Source: Roseinatronobacter sp. S2
Lineage (GTDB): Bacteria > Pseudomonadota > Alphaproteobacteria > Rhodobacterales > Rhodobacteraceae
Length of the DNA: 64,000 nucleotides
Direction: 5' to 3'
Assembly (NCBI RefSeq): GCF_029581395.1
Contig: NZ_CP121113.1
Span: 3,282,001-3,346,000, forward strand
The translations under genes were made by a program, and so were the position numbers. This document shows positions 24,505 through 33,339 of this stretch, one piece after another; within the stretch, counting starts at the first letter, position 1, and each line of letters opens with the position of its first letter. Below the pieces are notes generated by a model. That model was not told the origin of the DNA. It did not search any database and saw nothing but the letters and a program-made list of their open reading frames with translations.

Positions 24505-26487
24505 TCACAGGCGGTCGCATGCCCAGCTTTTATGGGCCATTTCCCGAATGACCGCCACTTCAGCATCCTCCACCGGCACTGCCATGGCTGTTTCCAACCC
24601 GTCATCATGAAATATGTATAGCCGCGATGTGAACTGCGCGAAGGGCAACGATGCCTCGCCCAGACGTTCGCCATTTCCATGCGTGGACACAACGATGCCA
24701 TGACCCCAATCCTGCCCGCTGTCATTGTTGGGGTTGAAAAAATACACACGCATCATGCCGGACTGGTCAAGGGCCACCCGAATGATTGAAATCGCGTGCC
24801 AGCCTACGAACGTGCCCTGACTGTCGGTGACAGCGATCCCGGCAGGCTGGGGGTGGATGACGGGTTCATTGCCATTATGCAACGGGTGATAGGCGATGTG
24901 GAAATCACGGATGAACTGGTCATATGCGTGAAGCTTTCCAGTCATCACATCCACCGCGATGTGAAATTCGCGCCCGACCCACCAGCCGTGCAATTCCGGG
25001 TTTATCCAGCGATGCGGGTCTTCGCCACGCCCCAGCACACGCCGCCCCATTTCGGCATAAATGCGGTCCAGATGCGGGACCAGAACCGCCGAGACCGGAT
25101 CGGCGTCCAGTGGTGTGTGAAGGGCCAGCCCGGCAGGCAATGTGCCCGAATCCAGCGGCTGCCCTTCGAAATGCATGATGATGCGATCATTGGACGTTGC
25201 CTGCGCCAGTTGCCAAAGCAGATAATCAGGATCGTTCAAGGCCCACATGGACAAGGCGCGCGCAGACTGGCAGGTCGGGTTATTGCCCTGCCCTATGCCC
25301 AGTGGCTGCCCCAGCAACATCATCACGCCTGCAACCAGCCGCTGGTGCGGTGTGGGGTCTGTCCCGAATGCCGCGATCAGACCTGCTTCGCAATCGGGTG
25401 TCAGCTTTGCCCCCAGAAGCCGCCACAACGACGGGGCAATCGGCGGTGAATACAAAATACCGCGCTCCAGCATCAGCGCGATGCCCAACACGGCCTGCGC
25501 GGTTCCCGGCCGCACCGCAACATCAATCAGTTGTTGAACAAGCGCCTGATAGCAGCGCAACGCATCAAGGCCCGTGCTGCTAAGGCCCAGGGCATCGGCC
25601 AGCAAATGCCCCTGACCCGTTTCCATGACAAAGCGCAGAAAATCGGCGTGATAATCCGACACCAGCCCGGTGTCGTGCATGGCGCGGGCCATGCCGGTGG
25701 CTTCGGCTTGCAGGCTGCCGGTATCTGCCGCGTTCAGGCGGTCGCGATATACCGCCAGCCCCGGATCTTCGCGGCACAGGTCGGTCGGGCCGAACAGCGC
25801 GCTGATCAGCCTGTCAGCGCCCAGCCGGGTATCGCTTGCGCGAAAACTCTGGCCGTCGCCATTCATTGCAATCGCAATTTGCAGGATCATCGACTTCACA
25901 TGATCCACCTGAATGGGGCGCTGGCGCATGATGCGCCACACCTCGTCCACCAGTTGGCCAAGGATACCTTCGGTGCCGACCTTATCCAGAATATGTTTCA
26001 GCAACTGGTCCACCGCCGCATCCAGTTCGCCCGCTGACACCCGCGCCGCTTCGTGATGTGCCCCAAGAATGCGGTCAAGGTTCAGGGCCAGAACCTGCGT
26101 CAGGAAATGGCGCGCATGTTCAACGGGCAATCTTGGCTGTGAATGCACGCCACGCACCACGGCCAGAAACCGCAGCAGGTTGACGCATTCCAGCGCGACC
26201 GTCCGAAGTTCTGTCGATTTCAGGGTATTGCCCACCATACCCGGAACCAGACTGGACGGGACGGCCCAGTCTGTTCCCGCAAAAATGCCGGCTTGTTCCA
26301 ACGCCTCGACACGGGCTTCGAGTGCGGCCAGCCCGCCGGGGTGTTTCAACAGGCGCTTGACAGTATCCAGCATGCGCCCCTGATAGGTCGCCTTGCCCGC
26401 AGAGGATGCACTGGCAAGCTGCGACAGCACATGATCGAAGCTGCGCAAAATCGGCTTGATCGTCTCATCCAGAGGGCTTGTGTTCAT
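24505..26487 (-). CDS. Uncharacterised 660-residue protein with papain-like Cys/His/Asn arrangement
   Basis: Not recognised as a named family. The first 380 residues look mainly helical, with no signal peptide or membrane span, so it is probably cytoplasmic. The C-terminal part carries GQGNNPTCQSARALSMWA, FVGWHAISIIRV and VYFFNPNNDSGQDWG. Read as a papain-like peptidase these give C406, H564 and N585, with Q400 six residues before the cysteine, the same spacing as Gln19/Cys25 in papain, and a WG pair after the asparagine. Peptidase, transglutaminase-like or amidase activity is inferred from this pattern only. The neighbour upstream on the same strand is an ATP-grasp ligase, separated by 533 bases with a strong hairpin and a dispersed repeat. 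Confidence 0.75.
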   Translation of the reverse strand: MNTSPLDETIKPILRSFDHVLSQLASASSAGKATYQGRMLDTVKRLLKHPGGLAALEARVEALEQAGIFAGTDWAVPSSLVPGMVGNTLKSTELRTVALECVNLLRFLAVVRGVHSQPRLPVEHARHFLTQVLALNLDRILGAHHEAARVSAGELDAAVDQLLKHILDKVGTEGILGQLVDEVWRIMRQRPIQVDHVKSMILQIAIAMNGDGQSFRASDTRLGADRLISALFGPTDLCREDPGLAVYRDRLNAADTGSLQAEATGMARAMHDTGLVSDYHADFLRFVMETGQGHLLADALGLSSTGLDALRCYQALVQQLIDVAVRPGTAQAVLGIALMLERGILYSPPIAPSLWRLLGAKLTPDCEAGLIAAFGTDPTPHQRLVAGVMMLLGQPLGIGQGNNPTCQSARALSMWALNDPDYLLWQLAQATSNDRIIMHFEGQPLDSGTLPAGLALHTPLDADPVSAVLVPHLDRIYAEMGRRVLGRGEDPHRWINPELHGWWVGREFHIAVDVMTGKLHAYDQFIRDFHIAYHPLHNGNEPVIHPQPAGIAVTDSQGTFVGWHAISIIRVALDQSGMMRVYFFNPNNDSGQDWGHGIVVSTHGNGERLGEASLPFAQFTSRLYIFHDDGLETAMAVPVEDAEVAVIREMAHKSWACDRL

Positions 26488-26620
26488 TTATGCGTGTCCC
26501 GCTTCTTGCGCTTATGCGCCCTGTTATGTCGGTGTCGAGTCTTGCGCCTATGGGCTATGAATACAACCCTGCGCGGCGGTCAAAGGTGGCGACCGATCAT
26601 GGTGATCTGCCGTGCTGAAT

Positions 26621-26673
26621 GGAAAACGGGCTGTTCAGGGCGGCAGATACACCGCCTGATCAGCCCGTTTTCC
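26621..26673. terminator. Long perfect stem-loop downstream of the ATP-grasp gene
   Basis: GGAAAACGGGCTG (26621-26633) pairs exactly with CAGCCCGTTTTCC (26661-26673), and the interior adds another stem (TCAGG-G-CGG with CCGCCTGA). About 20 paired bases make it the strongest hairpin in the window. It lies between the ATP-grasp stop and the 660-residue gene and has A-rich and T-rich ends on both strands. It could terminate transcription or be a small structured RNA. Confidence 0.6.
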
Positions 26674-26780
26674 TGGCCTCTGGCGAAATTCCGGCGAGGG
26701 CATCCAGAAGCGGTGTCATGTCGGATGGAACCGCAAGGCTGGTTGGTTCTGGCCTTTTGTGGACGTTCGCGCTTGGATAC

Positions 26781-26975
26781 AGCCCGCGCCATCGGTGGGC
26801 CGGGGTCTGCCGATCCGGCGTTCGTGAAGTTCACTTTATGCAGGCTGCATACTCCCAAGATCATAGGCTTGGACGGCCATCAGCCAAATCGGCAGGCCGC
26901 GGGACGGCCCACCGATGGCGCGGCGGCCTGCGGCCTTTGCTCCGCGCCTTGGGGCATTCCCAATGACCGCAAAAG
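26781..26975. repeat. Dispersed intergenic repeat family 1, copy 2
   Basis: Second copy of the repeat at 12617-12810, same orientation, with inverted arms at 26791-26814 and 26888-26916. Differences are concentrated between the arms, while the arms and right third are nearly unchanged. With the hairpin it accounts for most of the 533-base gap 26488-27020; no gene was seen there. Confidence 0.75.
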
Positions 26976-27020
26976 GCCAAAACCTCCCAACCGCGGGTTT
27001 CAACCTGATCCGCCTACGCC

Positions 27021-28247
27021 CTAGATGTAGAAATCCAGTTCTTCCTGCGCCTTGAGCAAATCACGCAAACGATGCGGATCTTCGCCAAAGAAATAGATCA
27101 GCCCCCAATGCGTGCCAAAAGCGGACCGTTTGGTCACCTTGGATTCCATCGGCGGCGCAAGTTCGTGAAACTCGAAATACGGGTCATTTTCGGTTTCCGG
27201 CGGGATGCTCAATTCGCTGACAACGCGGCGGCGGGGGTAGACCCCGAAACAGCCTGCATGGCCCAACGCATCCTTTACTGGTGTGGGGAAGAACGCGTCT
27301 AGTTCTTCTTGCGTCGCTTTCGGATCGAACGCCAGCACAAGGCCCTGATAGGCGTTAAAGCCGTATGCGCGTTCCATCAACTCAAATGCATTAAAACCCG
27401 GCGGGCGATAGGCCACTTCGCCGAAATACATCGTGCCATCATTGGTCACGAAGTATTCGGGGTGGATGAACCCGAAATCAATGTCGAACACTTCGATCAG
27501 CTTCTCGATCTGCTCGGTGATCTTGGCGCGGTATTTTTCCAGCTCGGGTGTGGCGGGCACAAAAACCGAATACCCAAGCGTCACATATTCCGAGATGTTC
27601 AGAAACTGGATTTTGCGGTCCTTGATCCACGCCTCGACCGCGAATTCCCAGCCATCCAGATGCGATTCCAGCAGTGCCGGAAATTCATCATCCGCAATCG
27701 CGGCCACATCATCGGGTGAACGGATGACACGGTGCCCAAGGCAGCCTGCCTTGTCGAATGCCTTGAAGTGGATCGGGTCATTCGGGTCACCGTCCAGCTT
27801 CAGCAATGTCTGATTGACGCGTTTCAGAAAGCGGATCACATCGGACTGGTCCATCGCCTCTTCAAAAATACCCACGCGGATACCGCCAAGCTGCGCGCGC
27901 CGCTTCATCAGCGATTTGTCGCGGAACAGCATCGACTGGCTTAGCAGGCGCGGGTTGCCCAGCAACACCGAATTAATGGCCCCTGCCCATTCAACCGTTT
28001 CTTCAAACAACGGGATCGCAACATCAACGCCCATATCCTTGAGCGTGGTCGCCAGTTCATGGGACCGGTCGTTCAGACGCTCGAAATCCCAGCTGACATG
28101 CGGGATATTGTGCTGCTTTGCGTATTCTTCTGCCCATTGGGGCGCAACGATAACATAGCGGCGGTCAAATTTTTCCAAAGCATCAATGCATCTTAAGCTC
28201 CATCCCAAGACGGCAATATAACCTTTTTCTGGGTCCTCGGTCTGCAT
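27021..28247 (-). CDS. ATP-grasp ligase-like protein
   Basis: 408 residues with an N-terminal pre-ATP-grasp Rossmann part (IAVLGWSLRCIDALEKF) and an ATP-grasp core: ALLESHLDGWEFAVEAWI is the nucleotide-clamp strand region, FGFIHPEYFVTNDG and YFGEVAYRPPG carry the acidic metal ligands and following arginine of carboxylate-amine ligases. Such enzymes join a carboxylate to an amine or thiol via an acyl phosphate. The substrate is unknown: it is not obviously a purine, biotin, D-Ala or glutathione enzyme. Start at the ATG at 28247, downstream of an AT-rich control region. Its only same-strand neighbour is the papain-like protein, suggesting that one makes and one trims or transfers the same amide bond. 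Confidence 0.82.
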   Translation of the reverse strand: MQTEDPEKGYIAVLGWSLRCIDALEKFDRRYVIVAPQWAEEYAKQHNIPHVSWDFERLNDRSHELATTLKDMGVDVAIPLFEETVEWAGAINSVLLGNPRLLSQSMLFRDKSLMKRRAQLGGIRVGIFEEAMDQSDVIRFLKRVNQTLLKLDGDPNDPIHFKAFDKAGCLGHRVIRSPDDVAAIADDEFPALLESHLDGWEFAVEAWIKDRKIQFLNISEYVTLGYSVFVPATPELEKYRAKITEQIEKLIEVFDIDFGFIHPEYFVTNDGTMYFGEVAYRPPGFNAFELMERAYGFNAYQGLVLAFDPKATQEELDAFFPTPVKDALGHAGCFGVYPRRRVVSELSIPPETENDPYFEFHELAPPMESKVTKRSAFGTHWGLIYFFGEDPHRLRDLLKAQEELDFYI

Positions 28248-28666
28248 ACGTACTCCTTTAGTTATCGGGCCTGTTCTGCCTGTATGGCCAGAACTACCCT
28301 TCAGATATAGTTCGATAACACAAACTATAAAGGAATGACACCAAGCTGCAAAAATAGATTTATTTTCAATAATTATTGCTATTTTATACCATCAATACAT
28401 ATTAAGTGCAAAAATTTACTTCGATATACGAAATTATTAGCCATACGCGCTGCGCCTGTGGGGCACATGCCGGAAAACGGGCGCATCTGCACAAGGATGC
28501 CGCGCACACCCTGTGCGCCGGCCCCGCGCCGCCCGCGACAAAACCCGCGGGCGACAGGAAAATGACCTTGCGTTCCATCGCACCATCAGGGGTTGTGTGG
28601 ATGCAATGCTATAGCTATCCCCGTCAGTTATAATCTGTCCGCAAAACAACCTTTGGCGGTAATCCA
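28248..28666. promoter_or_regulatory. AT-rich divergent promoter region
   Basis: 419 bases between the ATP-grasp gene (-) and the HlyD-type gene (+). Bases about 28300-28445 are strongly AT-rich compared with the window and probably hold the ATP-grasp promoter. A consensus -10 hexamer TATAAT lies at 28629-28634, 33 bases before the HlyD start, without a good -35 at 16-18 bases. No open frame with family features was seen. Confidence 0.4.
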
Positions 28667-29659
28667 ATGTCAGAAAAAACACCCCTTACACGCAAACCGG
28701 TGACACCTTTCCTTGTGATCGGCGTTCTGGCTGCACTGGTCGCACTGTCGGTCTGGTGGGTCACGCGCCCCGGCCCGCTGGTCATTCAGGGCGAAGTGGC
28801 GGCCCCGCGCGTTGATGTGTCCGCACGCACATCAGGGCGCGTGACCGACGTGATGGCCGATCTGGGTGCACAGGTCGAGCAGGGGCAGGTTCTGGCCGAA
28901 CTGTCGAACCCGCAGCTTGTCACCGCCCATGCCGCCGCAACCGCAGGGCTGGATGTGGCGCGCGCATCGGAAGCGGCGGCAGGTGCCACCCGCCCCGAAG
29001 TGATCCGCGCCCGCGAAGCGGAATTCGCGGCCGCACAGGCCGATCTGCGCCTTGCCGAAGAACAGGCCACGCGCGACACGGAACTGTCGCAACAAGGCCT
29101 GCGGCCGCAAGCCGCAATCGACCAGTCCGTGCGCAATGTCGAAACCGCAGCCCGCAGGCAGGAAGCGGCGCAAGCACAGCTTGATCTGGCGCGCGCCGGT
29201 GCGTCCCCCGAAGAACGTGCCGTCACCGCAGCACAGGTGGCCCAGGCCGAAGCTGCCCTTGCCCAGCGTCAGGCCGATCTGGACGAATTGACGATTTACG
29301 CCCCGCTTGGGGGTGAAATTTCCGCCCGTTTGATTGAACTGGGTGAAAATATCGGCCCCGGCGCACCGCTTTTCACCATCGTCGATCTGGATAATGCGTG
29401 GTTTACCTTCAACCTGCGCGAAGATCTGCTGGCAGGGCTGCAAGTGGGCGACACGCTGAACGTGCGCGTGCCCGCACTGGATACAGAGGTGGGGGCGCAG
29501 ATCACCCTGATCAATGTGCAGGGCCAGTTCGCAAGCTGGCGCGCGACCCGCGCAACCGGCGATTTTGACCTGCGCAGCTTCGAATTGCGCGCGCAGACCA
29601 TGCAGCCGGTTGACGGCCTGCGACCGGGGATGTCCGCGCTTATTTCGCTGGACAGGTAA
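28667..29659 (+). CDS. HlyD/EmrA-type periplasmic adaptor (membrane fusion protein)
   Basis: 330 residues: one N-terminal span (about 16-33, FLVIGVLAALVALSVWWV), a biotinyl-lipoyl half (VDVSARTSGRVTDVMADLGAQVEQGQVLAEL), a long Ala/Glu/Arg-rich coiled coil (about 85-205), the second lipoyl half (LTIYAPLGGEISARLIELGENI) and a beta-barrel. It links inner-membrane ABC-2 permeases to an outer-membrane channel, as YbhG/YhiI proteins do. Three bases separate it from the first permease gene. No outer-membrane factor gene is present here. Confidence 0.92.
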   Translation: MSEKTPLTRKPVTPFLVIGVLAALVALSVWWVTRPGPLVIQGEVAAPRVDVSARTSGRVTDVMADLGAQVEQGQVLAELSNPQLVTAHAAATAGLDVARASEAAAGATRPEVIRAREAEFAAAQADLRLAEEQATRDTELSQQGLRPQAAIDQSVRNVETAARRQEAAQAQLDLARAGASPEERAVTAAQVAQAEAALAQRQADLDELTIYAPLGGEISARLIELGENIGPGAPLFTIVDLDNAWFTFNLREDLLAGLQVGDTLNVRVPALDTEVGAQITLINVQGQFASWRATRATGDFDLRSFELRAQTMQPVDGLRPGMSALISLDR

Positions 29660-29662
29660 GCC

Positions 29663-30820
29663 ATGTTCGCCGTCATGCTGCGCGAATTCAGACTGTTGCT
29701 GCGCAGCCCCGCGCTGGCAGGGCTGGTGGTGCTGCTGCCACTGCTGATGATAGCACTCCTTAGCGGCATTTTCCGCGCTGGCATTCCCACTGGCATGGCC
29801 GTGGCCGTGGTCGATCTGGACCGCTCGCATCTGTCGCGCAGCGTGACCCGCATGCTGGATGCTGCGCCGGAATTGCAGGTCACGCATCAGGCGCTTAGCC
29901 TGTCAGAAGCGCGCGCCCTGATCGTTTCCGGTGATGTGCGCGGCGCGATATATCTGCCGCAAGGGCTGGAACGCGATGTCACCCGTGGCGAGCGTCCTGA
30001 AATTGTGACCTTCTACGACAACCAGCACATGAGCGCGGGATCATTGGTTGCGCGGGGCGCACGCAATGCAATCGACACAGCCCTTGCCGGGCTGCGCCTG
30101 TCCATCCGGCAGGGACAGGGCGAGCCGACCGTTCAGGCGCAGGTCAGCATTCAGCCCATTGCGCTGCAATCCCACGCCCTGTTCAATCCGGCCTTTGATT
30201 ATGTGCACTTCCTGTTGGCTGCCCTTGTGCCGACGGTCCTGCAAATCATTGCTGCGGCAGGCACGGCCTATGCGGTGTCACTTGATTTCGGGCCGGGCCG
30301 GCATCCGCAGGTTCTGGCGCGGATGGCAGGCGGGGTGCTGCCTGCGATGCTGGGCAAAATATTGCCCTATACCTGCGTATTTTTGCTGATTCTGGGCCTG
30401 TCGGATATCTTGCTTTATGGCCTGCTTGCCGTGCCCTTGCGCGGGTCGCTGCCGCTGATGGCGGTGGGGGCGGTGATGTTCGTTCTGGCAGCCCAACTGA
30501 TTGGCGCATTGGCCTTTGTTGTGACGCGCGACATGGGCCGCGCGGCCAGTATCATTGCCGTGATCACCGCGCCCGCCTTTGGGTTTATGGGGCTGGGGTT
30601 TCCGCGCGACGCAATGGCACCGCTGGCGCAGGCATGGGGCGCCGTGATCCCCGGCACATGGTATGTGGAACTGCGCATTGACCAATCCTTGCGCGCCACC
30701 CCCGTGGATTTATCCCTGACACCGCTGCTATGGCTTGCCTGCATCGCGGGCGTGCTGGCGGCACTGATGCTTGTGCAACTTCTGCGTTTGCAGCGCGGGA
30801 TTAACAGGCCGCTGAAATAG
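29663..30820 (+). CDS. ABC-2 type permease 1 (YbhS/YhhJ-like), C-terminus altered by IS insertion
   Basis: 385 residues with one N-terminal span, a large periplasmic domain (VAVVDLDRSHLSRSVTRML, typical of ABC2_membrane_3) and a cluster of spans in the last 200 residues. The coding region now ends RGINRPLK-stop inside the terminal inverted repeat of the insertion element. Removing the element gives RGINRPRPVKAAS-stop, whose TGA overlaps the ATG of permease 2 (ATGA), so the original gene was probably about seven residues longer and coupled to its partner. Loss of coupling, more than the changed tail, may impair the system. Confidence 0.9.
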   Translation: MFAVMLREFRLLLRSPALAGLVVLLPLLMIALLSGIFRAGIPTGMAVAVVDLDRSHLSRSVTRMLDAAPELQVTHQALSLSEARALIVSGDVRGAIYLPQGLERDVTRGERPEIVTFYDNQHMSAGSLVARGARNAIDTALAGLRLSIRQGQGEPTVQAQVSIQPIALQSHALFNPAFDYVHFLLAALVPTVLQIIAAAGTAYAVSLDFGPGRHPQVLARMAGGVLPAMLGKILPYTCVFLLILGLSDILLYGLLAVPLRGSLPLMAVGAVMFVLAAQLIGALAFVVTRDMGRAASIIAVITAPAFGFMGLGFPRDAMAPLAQAWGAVIPGTWYVELRIDQSLRATPVDLSLTPLLWLACIAGVLAALMLVQLLRLQRGINRPLK

Positions 30821-32158
30821 TCCTGTCTCGACAGCGGTTTGAGAACATGATTCACTCTTTGCACTGTAACGGCGGGGGTGACGATGCGCGGGACGGACGG
30901 GACGAGCGGGTCGCTGTTCAGCTATGTTGATCTGGAGGAGCGCATTCCGGTGCGGCACCCTTTGCGCAAGATCCGTCAGGTGGTGAATGACGCGCTCGCC
31001 AGTCTCGATGCCGAGTTCGAGGCGCTTTACACCGATTTCGGCCGCCCTTCGATCCCGCCGGAACGGCTGATCCGGGCCAGCCTGCTGCAACTCCTGTTCT
31101 CGGTCCGATCCGAGCGTCAGTTGATGGAGCAGATGAATTACAACCTGATGTTCCGCTGGTTTGTCGGGCTGGGTATCGATGATCCCGTCTGGGTCCCGAC
31201 CGTCTTCACGAAGAACCGCGACCGGCTGCTGAGCACGCAGATGTCGCGCAAGGTGATGGCGGCGATTCTGGCCCATCGCGAGGTCGCGCCGCTTCTGTCG
31301 GACGACCACTTCTCGGTCGATGGCACGCTGGTGAAGGCTTGGGCGTCGATGAAGAGCTTCCAGCCGAAGGCAGAGACCACCCCGCCTGACGATGACGGGC
31401 CATGCGATCCACTCGCCCAGATGCCACGCTTGAGCCCGCGCCTTCCGAGACCCAACCGAGACCGACCCGATGCCCCGCACCACCAAACCCCACCGCAATG
31501 CCGAAGTCGATTTCAAGGGCGAGAAACGGTCCAATGCCACCCACGCCTCGACCACCGACCCGGACGCGCGCCTTTACAAGAAGTCCCGGGCACCGGGGCG
31601 ATGCTTTGCTTCATCGGGCATGCGCTGATGGAGAACCGGAGTGGGCTGATCGTGCAAGGCGACCTGACCAGGCTGACGGCCATGCCGAACGTACGGCCGC
31701 CCTGGACATGGTTCATCGCCATTCCCTGGATCGACCCGGCAGATGACGCTGGGGGCCGACAAGGGGTATGACGCGGGTGGGTTCGTTGCCGACCTGCGCA
31801 AAGCCTGCGTCACGCCCCATATCGCCCAGAAAACGAGATATTCAGCAATCGATGGCCGAACCACCCGACATGCCGGTTACGCCCTGTCCCAGAAGCACCG
31901 AAAGAAAATTGAAGAGGCGTTCGGCTGGGCGAAAACCGTCGGCGGCATGGCACAGACCATGTATCGCGGCGTCGATCGCGTCCGGTCGCGGTTCATCCTG
32001 ACAATGGCCGCCAACAACCTCGCAAGACTGCCCCGGTTGCTGGCTGTGTGACGCGGAAGAACCGCACCTGGCGCGTATGTCGAACGCGCCGACAGACATC
32101 GCAATCCCCCGACCCAGCCCTGATGAAGGGACAGCCTTCCGGCTCAGGGACTATTTCA
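30813..32158 (+). mobile_element. IS5-family insertion sequence, about 1.35 kb, degenerate
   Basis: Bounded by inverted repeats: GCTGAAATAGTCC on the left (from 30811) and GGACTATTTCAGC on the right (to 32160), 13 bp perfect. The outer GC on each side may be a 2-bp target duplication, so ends are uncertain by two bases. Excision in silico restores an ATGA overlap between the two ABC-2 permease genes, which supports the boundaries. The transposase is broken, so the element cannot move by itself. Confidence 0.85.
30884..32051 (+). pseudogene. IS5-family transposase remnant, several frameshifts
   Basis: The N-terminal DUF772-type domain is in frame 1 (RHPLRKIRQVVNDAL, then GRPSIPPERLIRASLLQLL, LMFRWFVGLGIDD) up to the first catalytic aspartate in FSVDGTLVKAW. 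The middle (HASTTDPDARLYKKS, then CFIGHALMENR) and the end (TLGADKGYDA with the second Asp, then RTTRHAGYALSQKHRKKIEE with the Glu) are in other frames. At least two indels separate them, so no full DDE transposase can be made. A GTG six bases upstream is an alternative start. Confidence 0.88.
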
Positions 32159-32179
32159 GCGCCCTGTTAAGGCCGCATC

Positions 32180-33325
32180 ATGAAGGCTGTCTTGGGTGCC
32201 CTTCTTGCTGAATTACGCGGCATTTTCGTGGACCGTCAGGTGCGGCTGATCATTCTGGCGGCGCTGGTTATCTACGCGCTGGTCTATCCGTTTCCGTATC
32301 GTGCCGAGTTGCTGCGCGATGTGCCTGTCGTGCTGGTTGATCTGGACCGCACCACAAGTTCGGCAGAACTGGCACGGCGGGTAGATGCATCCGAAGCGGT
32401 TGCGCTGGCCCATGACGCGCAGGACATGGTGCAGGCAACACGGCTTGTGCAGGAACGGCGCGCATATGGCGTGCTGTTGATCCCCGAAGGGTTTGAACGC
32501 GCGCTGCTGCGCGGGCGGCAAAGCCCTGTCGCGCTTTATGCCGATGCCAGTTATTTTCTGATGTATCAGCGTGTGATGCAGGGCGCGGCCGTGCCCTTGC
32601 GCCAACTGGGTGCAGAAATCGAAATGGGCCGCCTTATCGCGTCTGGCACATCCGCTGATGTGGCCCTTGCGCAGGTCAGTCCCGCAGCACAGGTCGAAGT
32701 GCCGTTGTTCAACCCTGCTGCGGGGTATGCCACATATGTTCTACCCGCCGCATTTGTGCTGATCCTTCAGCAATCCATGATGATGGGGCTGGCCCTTGTC
32801 GCCACCCGACGCAGCACAGGCAACGGCCATCCGGTGTGGCGCGTGCTGGGCCGCATGGGCGCGTGGGTGGCGATATATGCGCTGTTGCTGCCACTTTACC
32901 TTATTGTTCTGCCTGCACTTTACGGGTTGCCCAATCTTGGCAATACGGGCGCTGTTTTGATGCTGGGACTGCCCTTCGTGCTGGCAACGGGGCTGCTGGC
33001 ACAATGCGTCGCCGCATTGTTTCGTCGCGCCGAGGTGGTGCAGGTTGTGCTGCTGGCATTGGGGTTGCCGTTTTTCTTTCTGTCCGGTTTCGCCTGGCCG
33101 GTCGAGGCGATACCTGCCCATCTGAACAGCGTGGCGCAGCTTGTCCCCTCTACACCGGCGATTGACGGGCTGGTGCGCATGACACAGATGGGGGCAACGC
33201 CGCCGCAGGTCGCGCAGGCCTTCTGGCACCTGTGGGGGTTGGTCGGGGTCTTTGGGCTATTGGCGCTATGGCTGGAAATTTCGGGCGGGCACCCGCGCAG
33301 CCCCGACACAGACGCCACAGAATAG
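32180..33325 (+). CDS. ABC-2 type permease 2 (YbhR-like)
   Basis: 381 residues, built like permease 1: one N-terminal span (VRLIILAALVIYALVYPF), a periplasmic domain starting VPVVLVDLDRTTSSAELAR, and five or six C-terminal spans with FFLSGFAWPVEAIP. It would pair with permease 1 and the HlyD-type adaptor. No ATP-binding subunit is encoded between 28.6 and 33.3 kb or elsewhere in the window, although YbhFSR-type exporters need one. After IS insertion its translation must rely on a site of its own or on read-through from the element. Confidence 0.9.
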   Translation: MKAVLGALLAELRGIFVDRQVRLIILAALVIYALVYPFPYRAELLRDVPVVLVDLDRTTSSAELARRVDASEAVALAHDAQDMVQATRLVQERRAYGVLLIPEGFERALLRGRQSPVALYADASYFLMYQRVMQGAAVPLRQLGAEIEMGRLIASGTSADVALAQVSPAAQVEVPLFNPAAGYATYVLPAAFVLILQQSMMMGLALVATRRSTGNGHPVWRVLGRMGAWVAIYALLLPLYLIVLPALYGLPNLGNTGAVLMLGLPFVLATGLLAQCVAALFRRAEVVQVVLLALGLPFFFLSGFAWPVEAIPAHLNSVAQLVPSTPAIDGLVRMTQMGATPPQVAQAFWHLWGLVGVFGLLALWLEISGGHPRSPDTDATE

Positions 33326-33339
33326 CCCCCCGCCGAAGT

